Below are positions 35,059 to 43,957 of a stretch of DNA of 64,000 nt, piece after piece (the first letter of the stretch is position 1; each line of letters begins with the position of its first letter). The notes under the pieces were generated by a model, which worked only from the letters and a program-made list of their open reading frames with translations, was not told where the DNA came from and did not search any database. This stretch comes from DASYTH01 sp035942955 (GTDB lineage Bacteria > Actinomycetota > Actinomycetes > Mycobacteriales > Pseudonocardiaceae), in contig NZ_DASZCQ010000204.1 in NCBI RefSeq assembly GCF_035942955.1, positions 1 to 64,000 on the forward strand, read 5' to 3'. The translations under genes were made by a program, and so were the position numbers.

Positions 35059-36222
35059 GTGGTGAGTCCCGCTTACGGTGGATTGGATGCTGACCCGATC
35101 GGGTTGGTGGAGGACTACCGGCCGGGCTCCTTCTTTCTGGCTACGCCGCAGCGGTCGTTGCTGGCCACCGGGGTGTTGGACACCGTCGACGAGCGGGATC
35201 CCGATGAGCTGTCGACGGTGGTGACCAAGCTGCTGGCCGACTCCGACGCGCCGCTGGCGGTCGGGGCGTTGCCGTTCGACTCGGCGGCTGCTCCGCATGT
35301 CGTGGTGCCCGAGGCGGTGGCGTGGGGTGGGCCGCCGCGGGCCGCTCGGGTGGGCGAGCGGGCCACGGTGGCGTCGGGTTGCCGCGTCGAGCCGGTGCCG
35401 GAGCCCGGGGAGTTCGAGCGGTGCGTCGGCCGGGCGGTGGCGGCGCTCGGCGGGGAGCTGCGCAAGGTGGTGCTGGCCAGGGCGTTGCGGTTGACGTTCG
35501 ACGCGCCGGTGGAGATTCGGGGGTTGCTGGGGAACCTGGTTCGGGACAACGCGGCGGGCTACACGTACGCGGTGGATCTGCCGTCCAGCGGGGCGCGGCG
35601 GACGTTGGTGGGGGCCAGCCCGGAGCTGCTGGTGCGGCGGCGGGGGGTGCGGGTGGGAGCCAACCCGATCGCCGGGACGCTGCCGCGGTGTGCCGATCCG
35701 GCCGACGATCGGCGCAACGCGGAGGCGCTGCTGGCGTCGGCGAAGGATCAGGACGAGCACTCCGTCGTGGTGGAGGCGGTGGTGGAGGCGCTGCGGCCGT
35801 ACTGCAGGCGGCTGAGCGTGGCGCCCGAGCCGTCGCTGGTCGCAACGCCGGCGGTGTGGCATCTGTCCACGCGGGTGACCGGGCAGCTGATCGACCCGGG
35901 GGTGTCGGCGCTGCGGTTGGCGTGCGCGCTGCACCCGACGCCTGCGGTGTGTGGCACGCCGTCCGACCTGGCGCGGCGCACGATCGCCGAGCTGGAGCCG
36001 TTCGATCGGGGGTTCTACGCCGGGGCGGTCGGCTGGTGCGACGCCAGCGGTGACGGGCAGTGGGCGGTCGCGATCCGGTGTGCGGAGGTGAGCGGCGCGT
36101 CGTTGCGGCTGTTCTCCGGGGCCGGGATCATGCCGGCCTCCCAACCCCACCTGGAGCTGGCCGAGACGTCCGCCAAGTTCCAGACGCTGCTCCGGGCGAT
36201 GGGTCTCGACCTTCGCGTGTAA
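35059..36222 (+). CDS. Isochorismate synthase
   Basis: About 387 aa of the chorismate-binding (MenF/EntC/DhbC) family; converts chorismate to isochorismate for menaquinone or a salicylate/dihydroxybenzoate siderophore. Motifs: LRKVVLARALRLTF, LVGASPELLVRRRG, NPIAGTLPRC, DQDEHSVVVEAVVEAL, TPAVCGTPSD and the C-terminal FYAGAVGWCDASGDG. The length without an N-terminal extension fits DhbC/EntC-type. No other siderophore or men genes adjoin it, so the pathway is undecided. GTG at 35059 or 35062 is the start; the ribosome site is weak. Confidence 0.85.
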   Translation: MVSPAYGGLDADPIGLVEDYRPGSFFLATPQRSLLATGVLDTVDERDPDELSTVVTKLLADSDAPLAVGALPFDSAAAPHVVVPEAVAWGGPPRAARVGERATVASGCRVEPVPEPGEFERCVGRAVAALGGELRKVVLARALRLTFDAPVEIRGLLGNLVRDNAAGYTYAVDLPSSGARRTLVGASPELLVRRRGVRVGANPIAGTLPRCADPADDRRNAEALLASAKDQDEHSVVVEAVVEALRPYCRRLSVAPEPSLVATPAVWHLSTRVTGQLIDPGVSALRLACALHPTPAVCGTPSDLARRTIAELEPFDRGFYAGAVGWCDASGDGQWAVAIRCAEVSGASLRLFSGAGIMPASQPHLELAETSAKFQTLLRAMGLDLRV

Positions 36223-36253
36223 GTGAGCCGTTTGCCACACTGGGGGATGTTTG

Positions 36254-36270
36254 CCTCACATAAGGTGAGG
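36254..36270 (+). promoter_or_regulatory. Hairpin overlapping ribosome site of the binding-protein gene
   Basis: CCTCAC-ATAAG-GTGAGG forms a 6-bp stem whose 3' arm includes the GTGAGGGG ribosome site 4 bases before the ATG at 36275. It could act as a protein operator or reduce translation until opened. Confidence 0.35.
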
Positions 36271-36274
36271 GGTC

Positions 36275-37525
36275 ATGGCGGGAGTTCGTCGGCGAACGGT
36301 GCTGCGGGCCGGCGGGCTGTCCGCGCTTGGGGCCGCCGCCGGATGCGCCGGCGTGGCGCGCACGGTGGGGCTGGTGAACCCGGTCCGGATCGCGGTGAGC
36401 TGGTCGGCGACCGAGCTCGCGGCGTTCCGCGCGGTGCTGCGCGGGCAGGGCATCGACAACTACGAGCTGATCCCGCTCGGCGACGACATCGACGCCGCGC
36501 TCGGCGCGCGGACCGCGGGGCGACCGGACGTGGTGGCGCTGCCCCGCGGCGGCCTGGTCCGGGACAACGTGAAACGCCTCGAGCCCGTGCTCGGGGTCGA
36601 GAACCACCCCGCCTACACCGAGATCTGGCGCCGGAGCCTGCCGGGGGGTGGCTACGCGCTGCCGTTCAAGCTCGCGCACAAGTCGGTGGTGTGGTACCGG
36701 AAAACGCTGTTCGCCGAGCACGGGCTGCGTCCCCCGGACACCTGGGAGGAGTGGCTCGCGCTCAATGAGTCGATCATCGCCAGCCCGGCGGCCGGCGCGC
36801 CGCTGGCGCTCGGCGGCGCGGACGGGTGGATGCTGTCCGGGATCTTCGAGAACGTGCTGCTGCGCAACTTCGCCGGCCTGTACGACGCGCTGACCCAGCG
36901 CGGGCACCGGCCGGGGCTGTGGGACAGTCCCGACATGCGGGCCGCGTTCGAGATGGTCGGCGAGCTGTGCGGCCGGCCGGGAGCGTTCGCCGGTGGGCTG
37001 CGCGGCGGGCTGGTGCAGCAGTTCCCCGAGGCCGTGCTCGAGGTTTTCGTCTACCACCGGGCGGCCATGGTGGTGGCGCCCGACTTCACCGAGTCGGTGA
37101 TCCGGCACTTCGGGGTGCCGGACGGCGAGGTCGGCACGTTCACCTTCCCGTCGAAGTCGGGCACCGGCCCGCTGGTGTTCGGCGGCGACCTGCTCGTGCT
37201 CACCCACCCGGCCACCGAGGAGGCGCGCCGGCTGGTCGACCGGCTCGGCCGGCCGGAGGCGCCGGTGCCCTGGATCCGCGACACCGGCGGGTTCATCGCC
37301 GGCCACCCGGGCACCGGCGCGTACAGCCCGATCCTGGGCCGGCTGGCCGCCGAGCTGCGTGGCGGCGACGTCCGGTTCGACCTGACCGACGAGCTGGGTG
37401 TGGTCGGCGGCGGCCTGGACCGGGTGCTGGTGGACTTCCTGCGCGAGCTGGGCGACGGTGCCCCGCGCGCGGACGCGGCGCACGCGGCGTGCGCCGCCAT
37501 GGTCAACGTCGACGAATCCGGGTGA
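36275..37525 (+). CDS. Extracellular solute-binding lipoprotein (ABC importer type)
   Basis: 416 aa. The N-terminus RRRTVLRAGGLSALGAAAGC combines a twin-arginine signal with a lipobox (G-A-A-A-G-C), so it should be a membrane-anchored lipoprotein outside the cell. The core is a sugar-type binding protein (family 1): KSVVWYRKTLFAEHGLRPPD, TWEEWLALNESI. The ligand is unknown. It is 8 bases upstream of a fused permease and opens a three-gene operon with no ABC ATPase gene. Confidence 0.85.
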   Translation: MAGVRRRTVLRAGGLSALGAAAGCAGVARTVGLVNPVRIAVSWSATELAAFRAVLRGQGIDNYELIPLGDDIDAALGARTAGRPDVVALPRGGLVRDNVKRLEPVLGVENHPAYTEIWRRSLPGGGYALPFKLAHKSVVWYRKTLFAEHGLRPPDTWEEWLALNESIIASPAAGAPLALGGADGWMLSGIFENVLLRNFAGLYDALTQRGHRPGLWDSPDMRAAFEMVGELCGRPGAFAGGLRGGLVQQFPEAVLEVFVYHRAAMVVAPDFTESVIRHFGVPDGEVGTFTFPSKSGTGPLVFGGDLLVLTHPATEEARRLVDRLGRPEAPVPWIRDTGGFIAGHPGTGAYSPILGRLAAELRGGDVRFDLTDELGVVGGGLDRVLVDFLRELGDGAPRADAAHAACAAMVNVDESG

Positions 37526-37533
37526 GCTGAGCC

Positions 37534-39198
37534 ATGTATGTCGAGACCCGGCCGGACCTGCGGTTGGAGGTCGCCGGCAGGGAGCTGTCGGCCGGCCGGG
37601 CCGGCGAGCCGGAGTCGGCCGGGTGGCACCGGGGGTACTACCTGCTCGGCGTGCTGGCCGCCGTCCTGCTGGTGTTCCTGATGGTTCCCATGGTCTGGAC
37701 CGTGGTCCGGGCGTTCGGCGGGGACGGCGCGGTGCTCGGCAACTTCGGCGCCGTGCTCACCGATCCGGGCACCATGGCCGCGGGTCTGCGCAGCCTGGTG
37801 TGGGTGGTCATCGCGTTGCTGCTGGTCGCGCTGGGCTACGGCATCGCGCGGCTCAGCCGGCTGGTGCACGGCCTGTGGCGGGTGCTGCTGTACGTGCTGA
37901 TCCTGCCGTTCGGGGTGTCCGCGCTGGCGTCCGGCGCGGTGTTTCGGATGATCTTCGACCCGGTGCCCGAGCGCGGCATGGCCAGCGCGCTGTTCGGCGG
38001 TGGGATCGTCTGGCTGGGGCCGGAGCTGATCTGGCTGGTGCTGGCGTCGGCGTTCGCCTGGACCTGGCTGGGGTTCATCGTGGTGCTGTTCCGCGCCGGC
38101 CTGGACGCCGACCCCGGGCACCGCCGGGCCGGGCCGGTCACCACGATCGTCGTGCTCACCGTGCTGGTGGCCGCGATCCGGGTGTTCGACCTGGTGCTCA
38201 TCGCCGCGCCGGCGTCGGTGCGCGACGACGTGGACGTGGTCGGGCTGCGCTGGTGGCGGATGGTCTCCGAGTCCACACGGGACGGTGAGCCGGCGGCGCT
38301 GGCCGTGGTGCTGTTCCTGGCCGTGGCGGCGATCGCGCTGTTCGGTGTGCGGGCGGGACCGAGCCGGCCCGAACGGTCCACTTCGGATCGGGAGCCGGCA
38401 CAGGACCCGCATCGCGGGTGGAGCTGGGTGATCGGAATCGGGGTCGGGGTGCTGTGGTTGCTGCCGGCCGTGATCCTGGTGGCGACGGCGCTGCACGAGC
38501 CGGCGGCCGCGGGCTCGGCCGGCTGGTGGCGGCCGGCCGGGCTGGGCCTCGGGTCGTTCGCGGCGGTCGCCGACGCCGGGTTGGGCTCGGCGCTGATCGG
38601 CAACGTGCTGCTGGTGGCGCTGACCATCGCGCTGGTGGTGGCGGCCGCCGTGCCCGCGGCGTACCTGCTGGTCTGGGGTCGCCTGCCGGCCTGGCTGTCC
38701 CGCGGCCTGACCATGCTGCTGGTCGTGCTCGCCGTGGCGCCGGTGCAGATGTACGCCGGGCCGCTCGGCGAGGCGTTCACCTCGCTGGGGTTGACCGGAA
38801 GCCGGACCCCGCTGGTGCTGGTGCACGCCGCCGCCGGGCTGCCGTTCGCGATCCTGGTCCTGCGCACCGCTTTCGACGCCGCGCCGGTGGCCAACGTGCG
38901 CGACGGGCGGCCCCTGCTGGACACGGTGTGGCGGCGGGGCAGGTACCGGCCGGCGCTGATCGCCGTGGTCGTGCTCGAGCTCATCCTGGTGTGGAACGAC
39001 TTCATCGTCGGGTTCCTGATCGGCGGGCCGGGGCAGACGCCGTTCACGTTGCTGCTGTGGGGCGAGGCGCGCCAGTTCGGCACCTCGGCCGGCACCGTGG
39101 CCGCGCTGTCGGTCGTGTCGGCGGTGGTTCCGGTCGCGGTGCTGCTGGCCACCTGGCCCCGCGTGGTCGCCGGGCTGACCGGAGGCGTCCTGCGGTGA
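37534..39198 (+). CDS. Fused two-domain ABC-importer-like permease
   Basis: 554 aa with about 12 predicted helices: a MalF-like half (residues ~33-285) and a MalG-like half (~300-554), normally separate proteins. The EAA loops that touch the ATPase are eroded. In the first half the loop is cut to FRAGLDADPGHRRAG. In the second half it is RTAFDAAPVANVRDGRPLLD and lacks the conserved glycine. The end VLVWNDFIVGFLI-type helix (LILVWNDFIVGFLIGGPGQT) is clearly MalG-like. No ATPase is encoded nearby; instead the next gene, overlapping by 4 bases (GTGA), encodes a STAND-like NTPase. Confidence 0.82.
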   Translation: MYVETRPDLRLEVAGRELSAGRAGEPESAGWHRGYYLLGVLAAVLLVFLMVPMVWTVVRAFGGDGAVLGNFGAVLTDPGTMAAGLRSLVWVVIALLLVALGYGIARLSRLVHGLWRVLLYVLILPFGVSALASGAVFRMIFDPVPERGMASALFGGGIVWLGPELIWLVLASAFAWTWLGFIVVLFRAGLDADPGHRRAGPVTTIVVLTVLVAAIRVFDLVLIAAPASVRDDVDVVGLRWWRMVSESTRDGEPAALAVVLFLAVAAIALFGVRAGPSRPERSTSDREPAQDPHRGWSWVIGIGVGVLWLLPAVILVATALHEPAAAGSAGWWRPAGLGLGSFAAVADAGLGSALIGNVLLVALTIALVVAAAVPAAYLLVWGRLPAWLSRGLTMLLVVLAVAPVQMYAGPLGEAFTSLGLTGSRTPLVLVHAAAGLPFAILVLRTAFDAAPVANVRDGRPLLDTVWRRGRYRPALIAVVVLELILVWNDFIVGFLIGGPGQTPFTLLLWGEARQFGTSAGTVAALSVVSAVVPVAVLLATWPRVVAGLTGGVLR

Positions 39199-41459
39199 GT
39201 TCCGACAAGAGCTTCCTCAACCGGATAGCGGGCTGGCTCATCGCGGCGCTCGGTGTCATCCTGCTGAACCTCAGCTTCGAGTTGCTCGGCGACCGGGTCA
39301 ACGACACGGCGATCGGCCGGCTGGTGGGCTACATCCTGTTCGTCGCCGTGGTCGCCGGCCTGCCGCTTGGCCTGGTTGCTCTGGCCGTGCACTACCTCTG
39401 GGGCCGCAAGCTGTTGGGCCGCAAGGCAAAGCCGCCCGAGCGGGAACCCGTCAAGCGGCGCGAGCCGCCGGCCTGGCAGCGGCCGAAGCCGCTCCAGCAC
39501 CGGAAGTCCGAAGTAGACAATGCGGTGCGGTTGCTGCTCGACAACGGGTTCGTCGCGGTCATCGGAGCGCGCGACGTCGGAACCTCGGCCGTGGCGGCGA
39601 GCGTGGTGCAGCGGCTGCTCGACGAGCGCCGGGCCGGCCGGGCCACCCGGATCGACATGCGCAGCCGGTCCAGCCGGCGGCCCGACACCGCTCGGGACGC
39701 CGCCGGTCGCGTGCTGTCCACGTTCGGGCTCGACGAGCCGGCGGACGGCTCGCCGGAGCGGCTGGCCGACGCCAGCGAGCGCCTCGAGCGGGCGTTGCGG
39801 TCGTCCCACGACGTCCTGCTGCTCGACAACGTCTCCGCACCGGAGGAGGTCGAGTGGCTGACCGACCGGTGGCCGGTGGCCGGGCGGCCGTGGCTGGTGA
39901 TCGCGGGTGAGTCGGCGGTGCGGCCGGCCGTGCACCGCAGCGTGGAGGTCCTCGGCGAGCTGAGCCGGCACGGGCTCAGGGCCATCTGGGAGGCGGAGGT
40001 CGGGCCGGCCGGCACGCCGTGGTGGCGGCGCCTGCGGGAGCTGCTTGCCGGCCGCGGCCGGGCCGGCCGGCTGGACCCGCTGCTCGACGTCTGCGGCGGG
40101 CTGCCCGGAGTGCTCATGGCATTCGTCCGGGAGATGATGCGCCCGGGCAGCACGCTCACCGTCGAGGCCCTGCGCAGCGGCGGGGTGTGGACGGTCTACC
40201 TCAACCACGTCCGGGCCGGCCTGTCGGCGGATGCGGTGTGGCTGCTGCACGCGCTCGCCGAGCTGCCGGTCACCGCGCTGTCCGCAGGCGAGATCGCGGC
40301 ACTGCTGGAGACCACCGGTGATCCGCTCGAGGAGCTGCGGATCCGCAACCTGGTGCGGGAGACCGACGACGGCCGGTACCGGCTGCCCATCGAGCTGCGT
40401 GAGGTGCTCACCACCCCGAGGTCCGACCGCCGCAGGTACGCCCACGAGGCCGTGCCCGCGCTGGTCCGCCACCATGCCCGGGAGACCGCGCTCTGGTTGC
40501 CCCGGCTCGGCACCACGCCCGTCGCGGTCGAGTGGTTCCACGACGCCGAGCTGTCGCTGCGGCCCCTGTTCACCACGGACGGCTATCCGGACGACGATCT
40601 GGTCAAGCAGGTGATCGACGACCTGGCCGCAATCGCGGACGCCCTCGAGGCGTGGTACGTGCGCGAGCAGCAGTCCGGCGGGCTGTTCACGGTCAGCCAG
40701 GCGCTGCGCGACCTTGCCGAGCGGGCCGGCCGCACGGATCTGGCCGGGCTGGCGGCCGTGCGGATGGCGGCCGCGAGCCGCATCGCCGCGGCACTGGACG
40801 AGGCCGGCCAGCGGCTCGACGCGGCCGCCCGGTACGTCGACCGGTTGCCTGCGGAGGCGGCCGCCGGGCTGCGCGTCCGGATCCGGATCGAGCGGGCACT
40901 GCTGGCCCTCGCCGGACCGGGCCGGGCGGACCCGGACCGGCTCGCGGCGGCCGAACGGGAGCTGGATCGGGTCGCCGACGCGCAGAGCGGCCACCCTGAG
41001 CTGACCATCGTACGGCTCAACCTGGGTGCGCTGTGCCTCGGCCGGCAACGGTGGCGGGAGGCGCTCGAGCACCTCGACCGGGCCAGGGGGCTGGCCGCCG
41101 AGCAACGCGACACCGGATGCGAGGCGCATGCCGTGGAACTGCAGGGCGTGGCACTGGCCGCCGGTGACCTGCCGGAAGCGGTGCACCGGTGGCTGCGTGC
41201 CAAGGAGTGGTACGAGCGCACCGGCGACGAGCAGGGAGAGGCGCGCTGCCTGCAGCACCTCGGATCGGCGGCGCTGACCGACGCCACCGCCGCCGGGCAG
41301 ATCCGCGACGGCCGGCCGGCCGCACTCACCCCGCCCGAGGCCGCGCGTGTCGCGCTATCCTTGCTGGAGAAGGCAAAGTCCCTGCGCGCCGGTCAACCCG
41401 ACACCAGCCTGGTCGACCACTACCTGAGCGTCGCCCGCCAGCGGCTGGGGAAGTCCTAG
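39195..41459 (+). CDS. Membrane-anchored NB-ARC/STAND-like NTPase with TPR-like C-terminus
   Basis: 754 aa. Two N-terminal helices (IAGWLIAALGVILLNLSF and LVGYILFVAVVAGLPLGLV) anchor a cytoplasmic NTPase-like domain. The P-loop GARDVGTSAVA at about residues 119-129 lacks the usual lysine of GxxxxGK[ST]; Walker B is DVLLLDNVS near 213. A winged-helix-like region follows (LPVTALSAGEIAALLETTGD), then TPR-like helices from about 530 (ALCLGRQRWREALEHLDRAR). The arrangement resembles signalling STAND proteins, but ATP hydrolysis is doubtful. It is the third gene of the transporter operon and may regulate or replace the missing ABC ATPase (inference). Confidence 0.75.
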   Translation: MSSDKSFLNRIAGWLIAALGVILLNLSFELLGDRVNDTAIGRLVGYILFVAVVAGLPLGLVALAVHYLWGRKLLGRKAKPPEREPVKRREPPAWQRPKPLQHRKSEVDNAVRLLLDNGFVAVIGARDVGTSAVAASVVQRLLDERRAGRATRIDMRSRSSRRPDTARDAAGRVLSTFGLDEPADGSPERLADASERLERALRSSHDVLLLDNVSAPEEVEWLTDRWPVAGRPWLVIAGESAVRPAVHRSVEVLGELSRHGLRAIWEAEVGPAGTPWWRRLRELLAGRGRAGRLDPLLDVCGGLPGVLMAFVREMMRPGSTLTVEALRSGGVWTVYLNHVRAGLSADAVWLLHALAELPVTALSAGEIAALLETTGDPLEELRIRNLVRETDDGRYRLPIELREVLTTPRSDRRRYAHEAVPALVRHHARETALWLPRLGTTPVAVEWFHDAELSLRPLFTTDGYPDDDLVKQVIDDLAAIADALEAWYVREQQSGGLFTVSQALRDLAERAGRTDLAGLAAVRMAAASRIAAALDEAGQRLDAAARYVDRLPAEAAAGLRVRIRIERALLALAGPGRADPDRLAAAERELDRVADAQSGHPELTIVRLNLGALCLGRQRWREALEHLDRARGLAAEQRDTGCEAHAVELQGVALAAGDLPEAVHRWLRAKEWYERTGDEQGEARCLQHLGSAALTDATAAGQIRDGRPAALTPPEAARVALSLLEKAKSLRAGQPDTSLVDHYLSVARQRLGKS

Positions 41460-41474
41460 CGCGAGCTTCGAAGG

Positions 41475-41580
41475 TGCGCCGAGGTCAAATCCGCTGAGGT
41501 CAAACCGCGCTGAGATCAACTGCGCTGGGGTCAAACCGCGCAGGCCAAACTGCGCTGAGGTCAAACTGCGCCGGGGTCGG
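41475..41580 (+). repeat. Tandem 15-16-bp repeats, CGCTGAGGTCAAACTG type
   Basis: Six to seven imperfect units (for example CGCTGAGGTCAAACCG, CGCTGAGATCAACTG, CGCTGGGGTCAAACCG) follow the NTPase stop. A single unit precedes copy A of the intergenic repeat at 18659, so the array looks like an expansion of the edge of that repeat. Confidence 0.75.
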
Positions 41581-41787
41581 CAAATCTTTGGCGAGGGCGG
41601 CCGCCACACGACGACCAGGGCAGGGCGAGGAACGAGCCCTGCCCGCAGGCGCCGTCAGCCAACCACCCACGACACCCAACCACCCACCCCGGCCCGCAAC
41701 CACCCAAGCAACCCAACCCCAGGCCGGCGCCGAAGGCGCCCGGCGGCCTTGCCCGAGCTAACAAGCACAGCCCGAGCTAACAAGCAC
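41547..41787. repeat. Dispersed intergenic repeat, copy B, between convergent genes
   Basis: Nearly identical to 18658-18900: same GGGCAGGGC/GCCCTGCCC hairpin, same CAACCACCCA tract, a second hairpin CCGGCGCC-GAA-GGCGCCCGG, and two tail units GCCCGAGCTAACAAGCAC. It separates the NTPase gene from the convergent phosphopantetheinyl transferase gene, whose stop lies 2 bases beyond the tail. Confidence 0.8.
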
Positions 41788-41789
41788 TA

Positions 41790-42545
41790 CTAGGCGAGCT
41801 TGGCGACCAGAGGGTCGGCGTCGTGCTCGGAAACCCAGCCGGTTGCCGGGAAATCGGGGCCGGCGATCACGGCGACGCAGGCGCGGTAGCCGGAACCGGC
41901 GTCCAGCTGGGCCATCCGCATCCGGTTGGCGTCCACTTCGGACGCTTGGGAGTCGACGACCCGAGGCTCGGTGTCCCATGGCGTGACGGTGATCCTGGTC
42001 ATCGGGATGGCCAGGCCCCGGCCGGTGGCCTTGAGGATGGCCTCCTTGCGGGCCCAGTAGGTGAAGAACGCGGCGTCCTTGTCGGGCGGCGCCACCGCGG
42101 CGAAGCTGTCCAGCTCGCCCGCCGACAGCGTCAGCCGGACCAGGTCGTCCACCGACACGTCGCGCTCCTGCTCGACGTCAACGCCGACCGGCAGCCCGTC
42201 GGTGATGGCCACCGCGACCAGGTCGCCGGAGTGCGAGATCGACAGCTCGGGCAGCGCCCGGCCGGGCGGGTGGCCCTGCGGGGCGACGACCCGCGGCTTG
42301 CCGTGCGTGCGGCCGCAGTCCGGGCAGGTGCTGTCCAGGTTCACCCGCCCCGGCTCGATGCCGAGCGCGTCGGCGGCCAGCGCCTTGGCGACCACCCGCG
42401 CGGTGAGGAACCGGACCTGGTCGACCGCAAGCCGGTAGGCCGCGTGCCGCTCCCGTTCCACGGTGTCCAGCAGGCCGAGCAGTCGGGGCGTCTCGATCGA
42501 CGGCCGGGCCCACCAGACCCGGCACCGGATGCTCGACGTGGTCAC
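41790..42545 (-). CDS. 4'-phosphopantetheinyl transferase, Sfp type
   Basis: 251 aa. Transfers phosphopantetheine from CoA to carrier proteins of polyketide, peptide or fatty acid synthases. Motifs: SISHSGDLVAVA (CoA binding), PVGVDVEQ (first metal-binding acid) and FFTYWARKEAILKATGRGL (second acid plus K-x-x-x-K). A short cysteine pair (CPDCGRTHGKP) is usual in actinomycete members. No carrier-protein cluster lies in the window, so it probably serves megasynthases elsewhere. ATG at 42545 stands 47 bases from the divergent GH18-like gene. Confidence 0.92.
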   Translation of the reverse strand: MTTSSIRCRVWWARPSIETPRLLGLLDTVERERHAAYRLAVDQVRFLTARVVAKALAADALGIEPGRVNLDSTCPDCGRTHGKPRVVAPQGHPPGRALPELSISHSGDLVAVAITDGLPVGVDVEQERDVSVDDLVRLTLSAGELDSFAAVAPPDKDAAFFTYWARKEAILKATGRGLAIPMTRITVTPWDTEPRVVDSQASEVDANRMRMAQLDAGSGYRACVAVIAGPDFPATGWVSEHDADPLVAKLA

Positions 42546-42592
42546 TCTGCTAGTCCTACCTCATACTGGCTGCCACCGATCAAGGAGGGGAC

Positions 42593-43864
42593 GTGGCCAG
42601 GTTCGACGGCGGGCGGGTGGCGCCGCTGGAATGGGTCGGCGTGGCGGCCGGCGCGCTGGCGCTTGTGGACGGATTCCTGTCCTGGCGGCACGTGAAGGGC
42701 AGCCCGGAGGTGGTCGACCTGCTCCGCACGCTTGGCGTGAAGACCTGGTACACGGCGTGGGGCAGCGGGGTCACCGGCTGGCTTCCGGTGCTGCTGCTCG
42801 CCGGGGCGGGCGCGCTGATCCTGGCGCCCGGGTTCGGGTTGCGGGTGCGCGGTGTCCCGGTCCTGTGGCTGGCCATGGCGGCCGCGGCGCTGGTGCTCAT
42901 CCTGATCCGCTGGGCGACGCTGCCCACCCCGGACGCGGCCCTGCTGCGGGCGCGCAACCACTGGATCGTCGACCGCGGCGACGGGCGGCCGTCGGTGAAC
43001 CTGGTGGTGCTCAGCTTCGTGCATCCGGTGAAGCTGCTGAACCTGACCACGGACTCGACCACGCTCAACGGGATCCCGCGCGGGTTCACGCCGGAGCTGG
43101 TCGGCTACTTCACCGCCCGCGGGATCAGAGTGCAGCTGTCGATCGGCGGGATCACCTACGTGGACCCGTGGAACCAGGCGCTGGCGGCGAACGCGGCGCA
43201 GCTCGGCCGCAACGCCGCCGACGTGGCGCGCCGGCTCGGGGTGGGGATCGAGATCGACTACGAGGAGAACTCCGGGCCGAACCTGGCCGGGCTGCAGGCG
43301 TTCATCGACGCCTACCGGGCGGTGCTGCCGTACGACGCGTCCGGCGCGAACCCGGCGGCGCGGCTGACGATCGACGTGGCGGCCGGCGACCGGTGGCTCA
43401 TCGACCTCAACCGCAAGGCCACCGCGGACTGGTTGCGGCCCGACGCGCCGGTGCTGGACTACGCCAACGCGATGGTGCCGGCGCGGCAGCCGTCGACGTC
43501 CGGCGCGATCGCCAACTGGCAGGAGCACATCGACGGCAAGCCGCAGTACTCGCCGCCGGTTCCGCCGCTGGCGCCGGCGAAGTTCACCGGCGGCCTGTAC
43601 ATCGCCGAGGGCGGCAAGGTTCGGCCGGAGTGCAACGACTTCGCCGCCTCGCTGCAGAACAGCACCGGGAGCTGGCTGCAGAACGCGGCGCCCAACGGCG
43701 CGGGCAGCACGGCCGGCCTGCTCGGTTACATGTTCTGGGCGGCCGAGCGGCCGTCGACCCGAGGCGTGACCACCACCCCGCCGAACACCTGCGAGGGCGG
43801 CGTCGGCGCGGGCGCGACGGCGTACGCGATCCCGGTCCCGATGCCCGCGTTGCGACAGAGCTGA
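42593..43864 (+). CDS. Membrane protein with GH18 chitinase-like domain
   Basis: 423 aa. The N-terminal 115 residues hold about three membrane helices (LEWVGVAAGALALVDGFLSW; GWLPVLLLAGAGALILAPGF; PVLWLAMAAAALVLILIRWA). The rest is a GH18-type barrel: VQLSIGGITYVDP, then GVGIEIDYEEN, where D-Y-E corresponds to the DxxDxDxE catalytic strand with the proton-donor glutamate kept. It would face the outside. Substrate could be chitin or another N-acetylglucosamine polymer. GTG at 42593 is preceded by AAGGAGGGG. The fusion of a DUF-like membrane region to GH18 is not one I recognise. Confidence 0.75.
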   Translation: MARFDGGRVAPLEWVGVAAGALALVDGFLSWRHVKGSPEVVDLLRTLGVKTWYTAWGSGVTGWLPVLLLAGAGALILAPGFGLRVRGVPVLWLAMAAAALVLILIRWATLPTPDAALLRARNHWIVDRGDGRPSVNLVVLSFVHPVKLLNLTTDSTTLNGIPRGFTPELVGYFTARGIRVQLSIGGITYVDPWNQALAANAAQLGRNAADVARRLGVGIEIDYEENSGPNLAGLQAFIDAYRAVLPYDASGANPAARLTIDVAAGDRWLIDLNRKATADWLRPDAPVLDYANAMVPARQPSTSGAIANWQEHIDGKPQYSPPVPPLAPAKFTGGLYIAEGGKVRPECNDFAASLQNSTGSWLQNAAPNGAGSTAGLLGYMFWAAERPSTRGVTTTPPNTCEGGVGAGATAYAIPVPMPALRQS

Positions 43865-43957
43865 GCCCGGCAAATGCCCGAAGATCGGACCTGACGTCCG
43901 GGCCCGGTCCGGCCGTACGATGAGCCGCCCTTGTCGTTCGCCGACATGGAGGTTCGC

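Noticed and set aside
35059..36222. Siderophore cluster built around isochorismate synthase, the Sfp-type transferase and the MFS exporter
   Set aside because: The three genes are 6-33 kb apart, with no NRPS, AMP-ligase of the DhbE type or isochorismatase between them; the acyl-CoA ligase at 32.5 kb is of the fatty-acid type.
37836..41258. 1140-codon open frame on the minus strand across permease and NTPase genes
   Set aside because: Composition is dominated by arginine, proline, glutamine and histidine with no domain; both plus-strand genes have clear motifs and coupled starts.
39195..41459. Antiphage STAND system
   Set aside because: The membrane anchor, degenerate P-loop and tight coupling to a transporter operon make a sensing or transport role more likely than defence.
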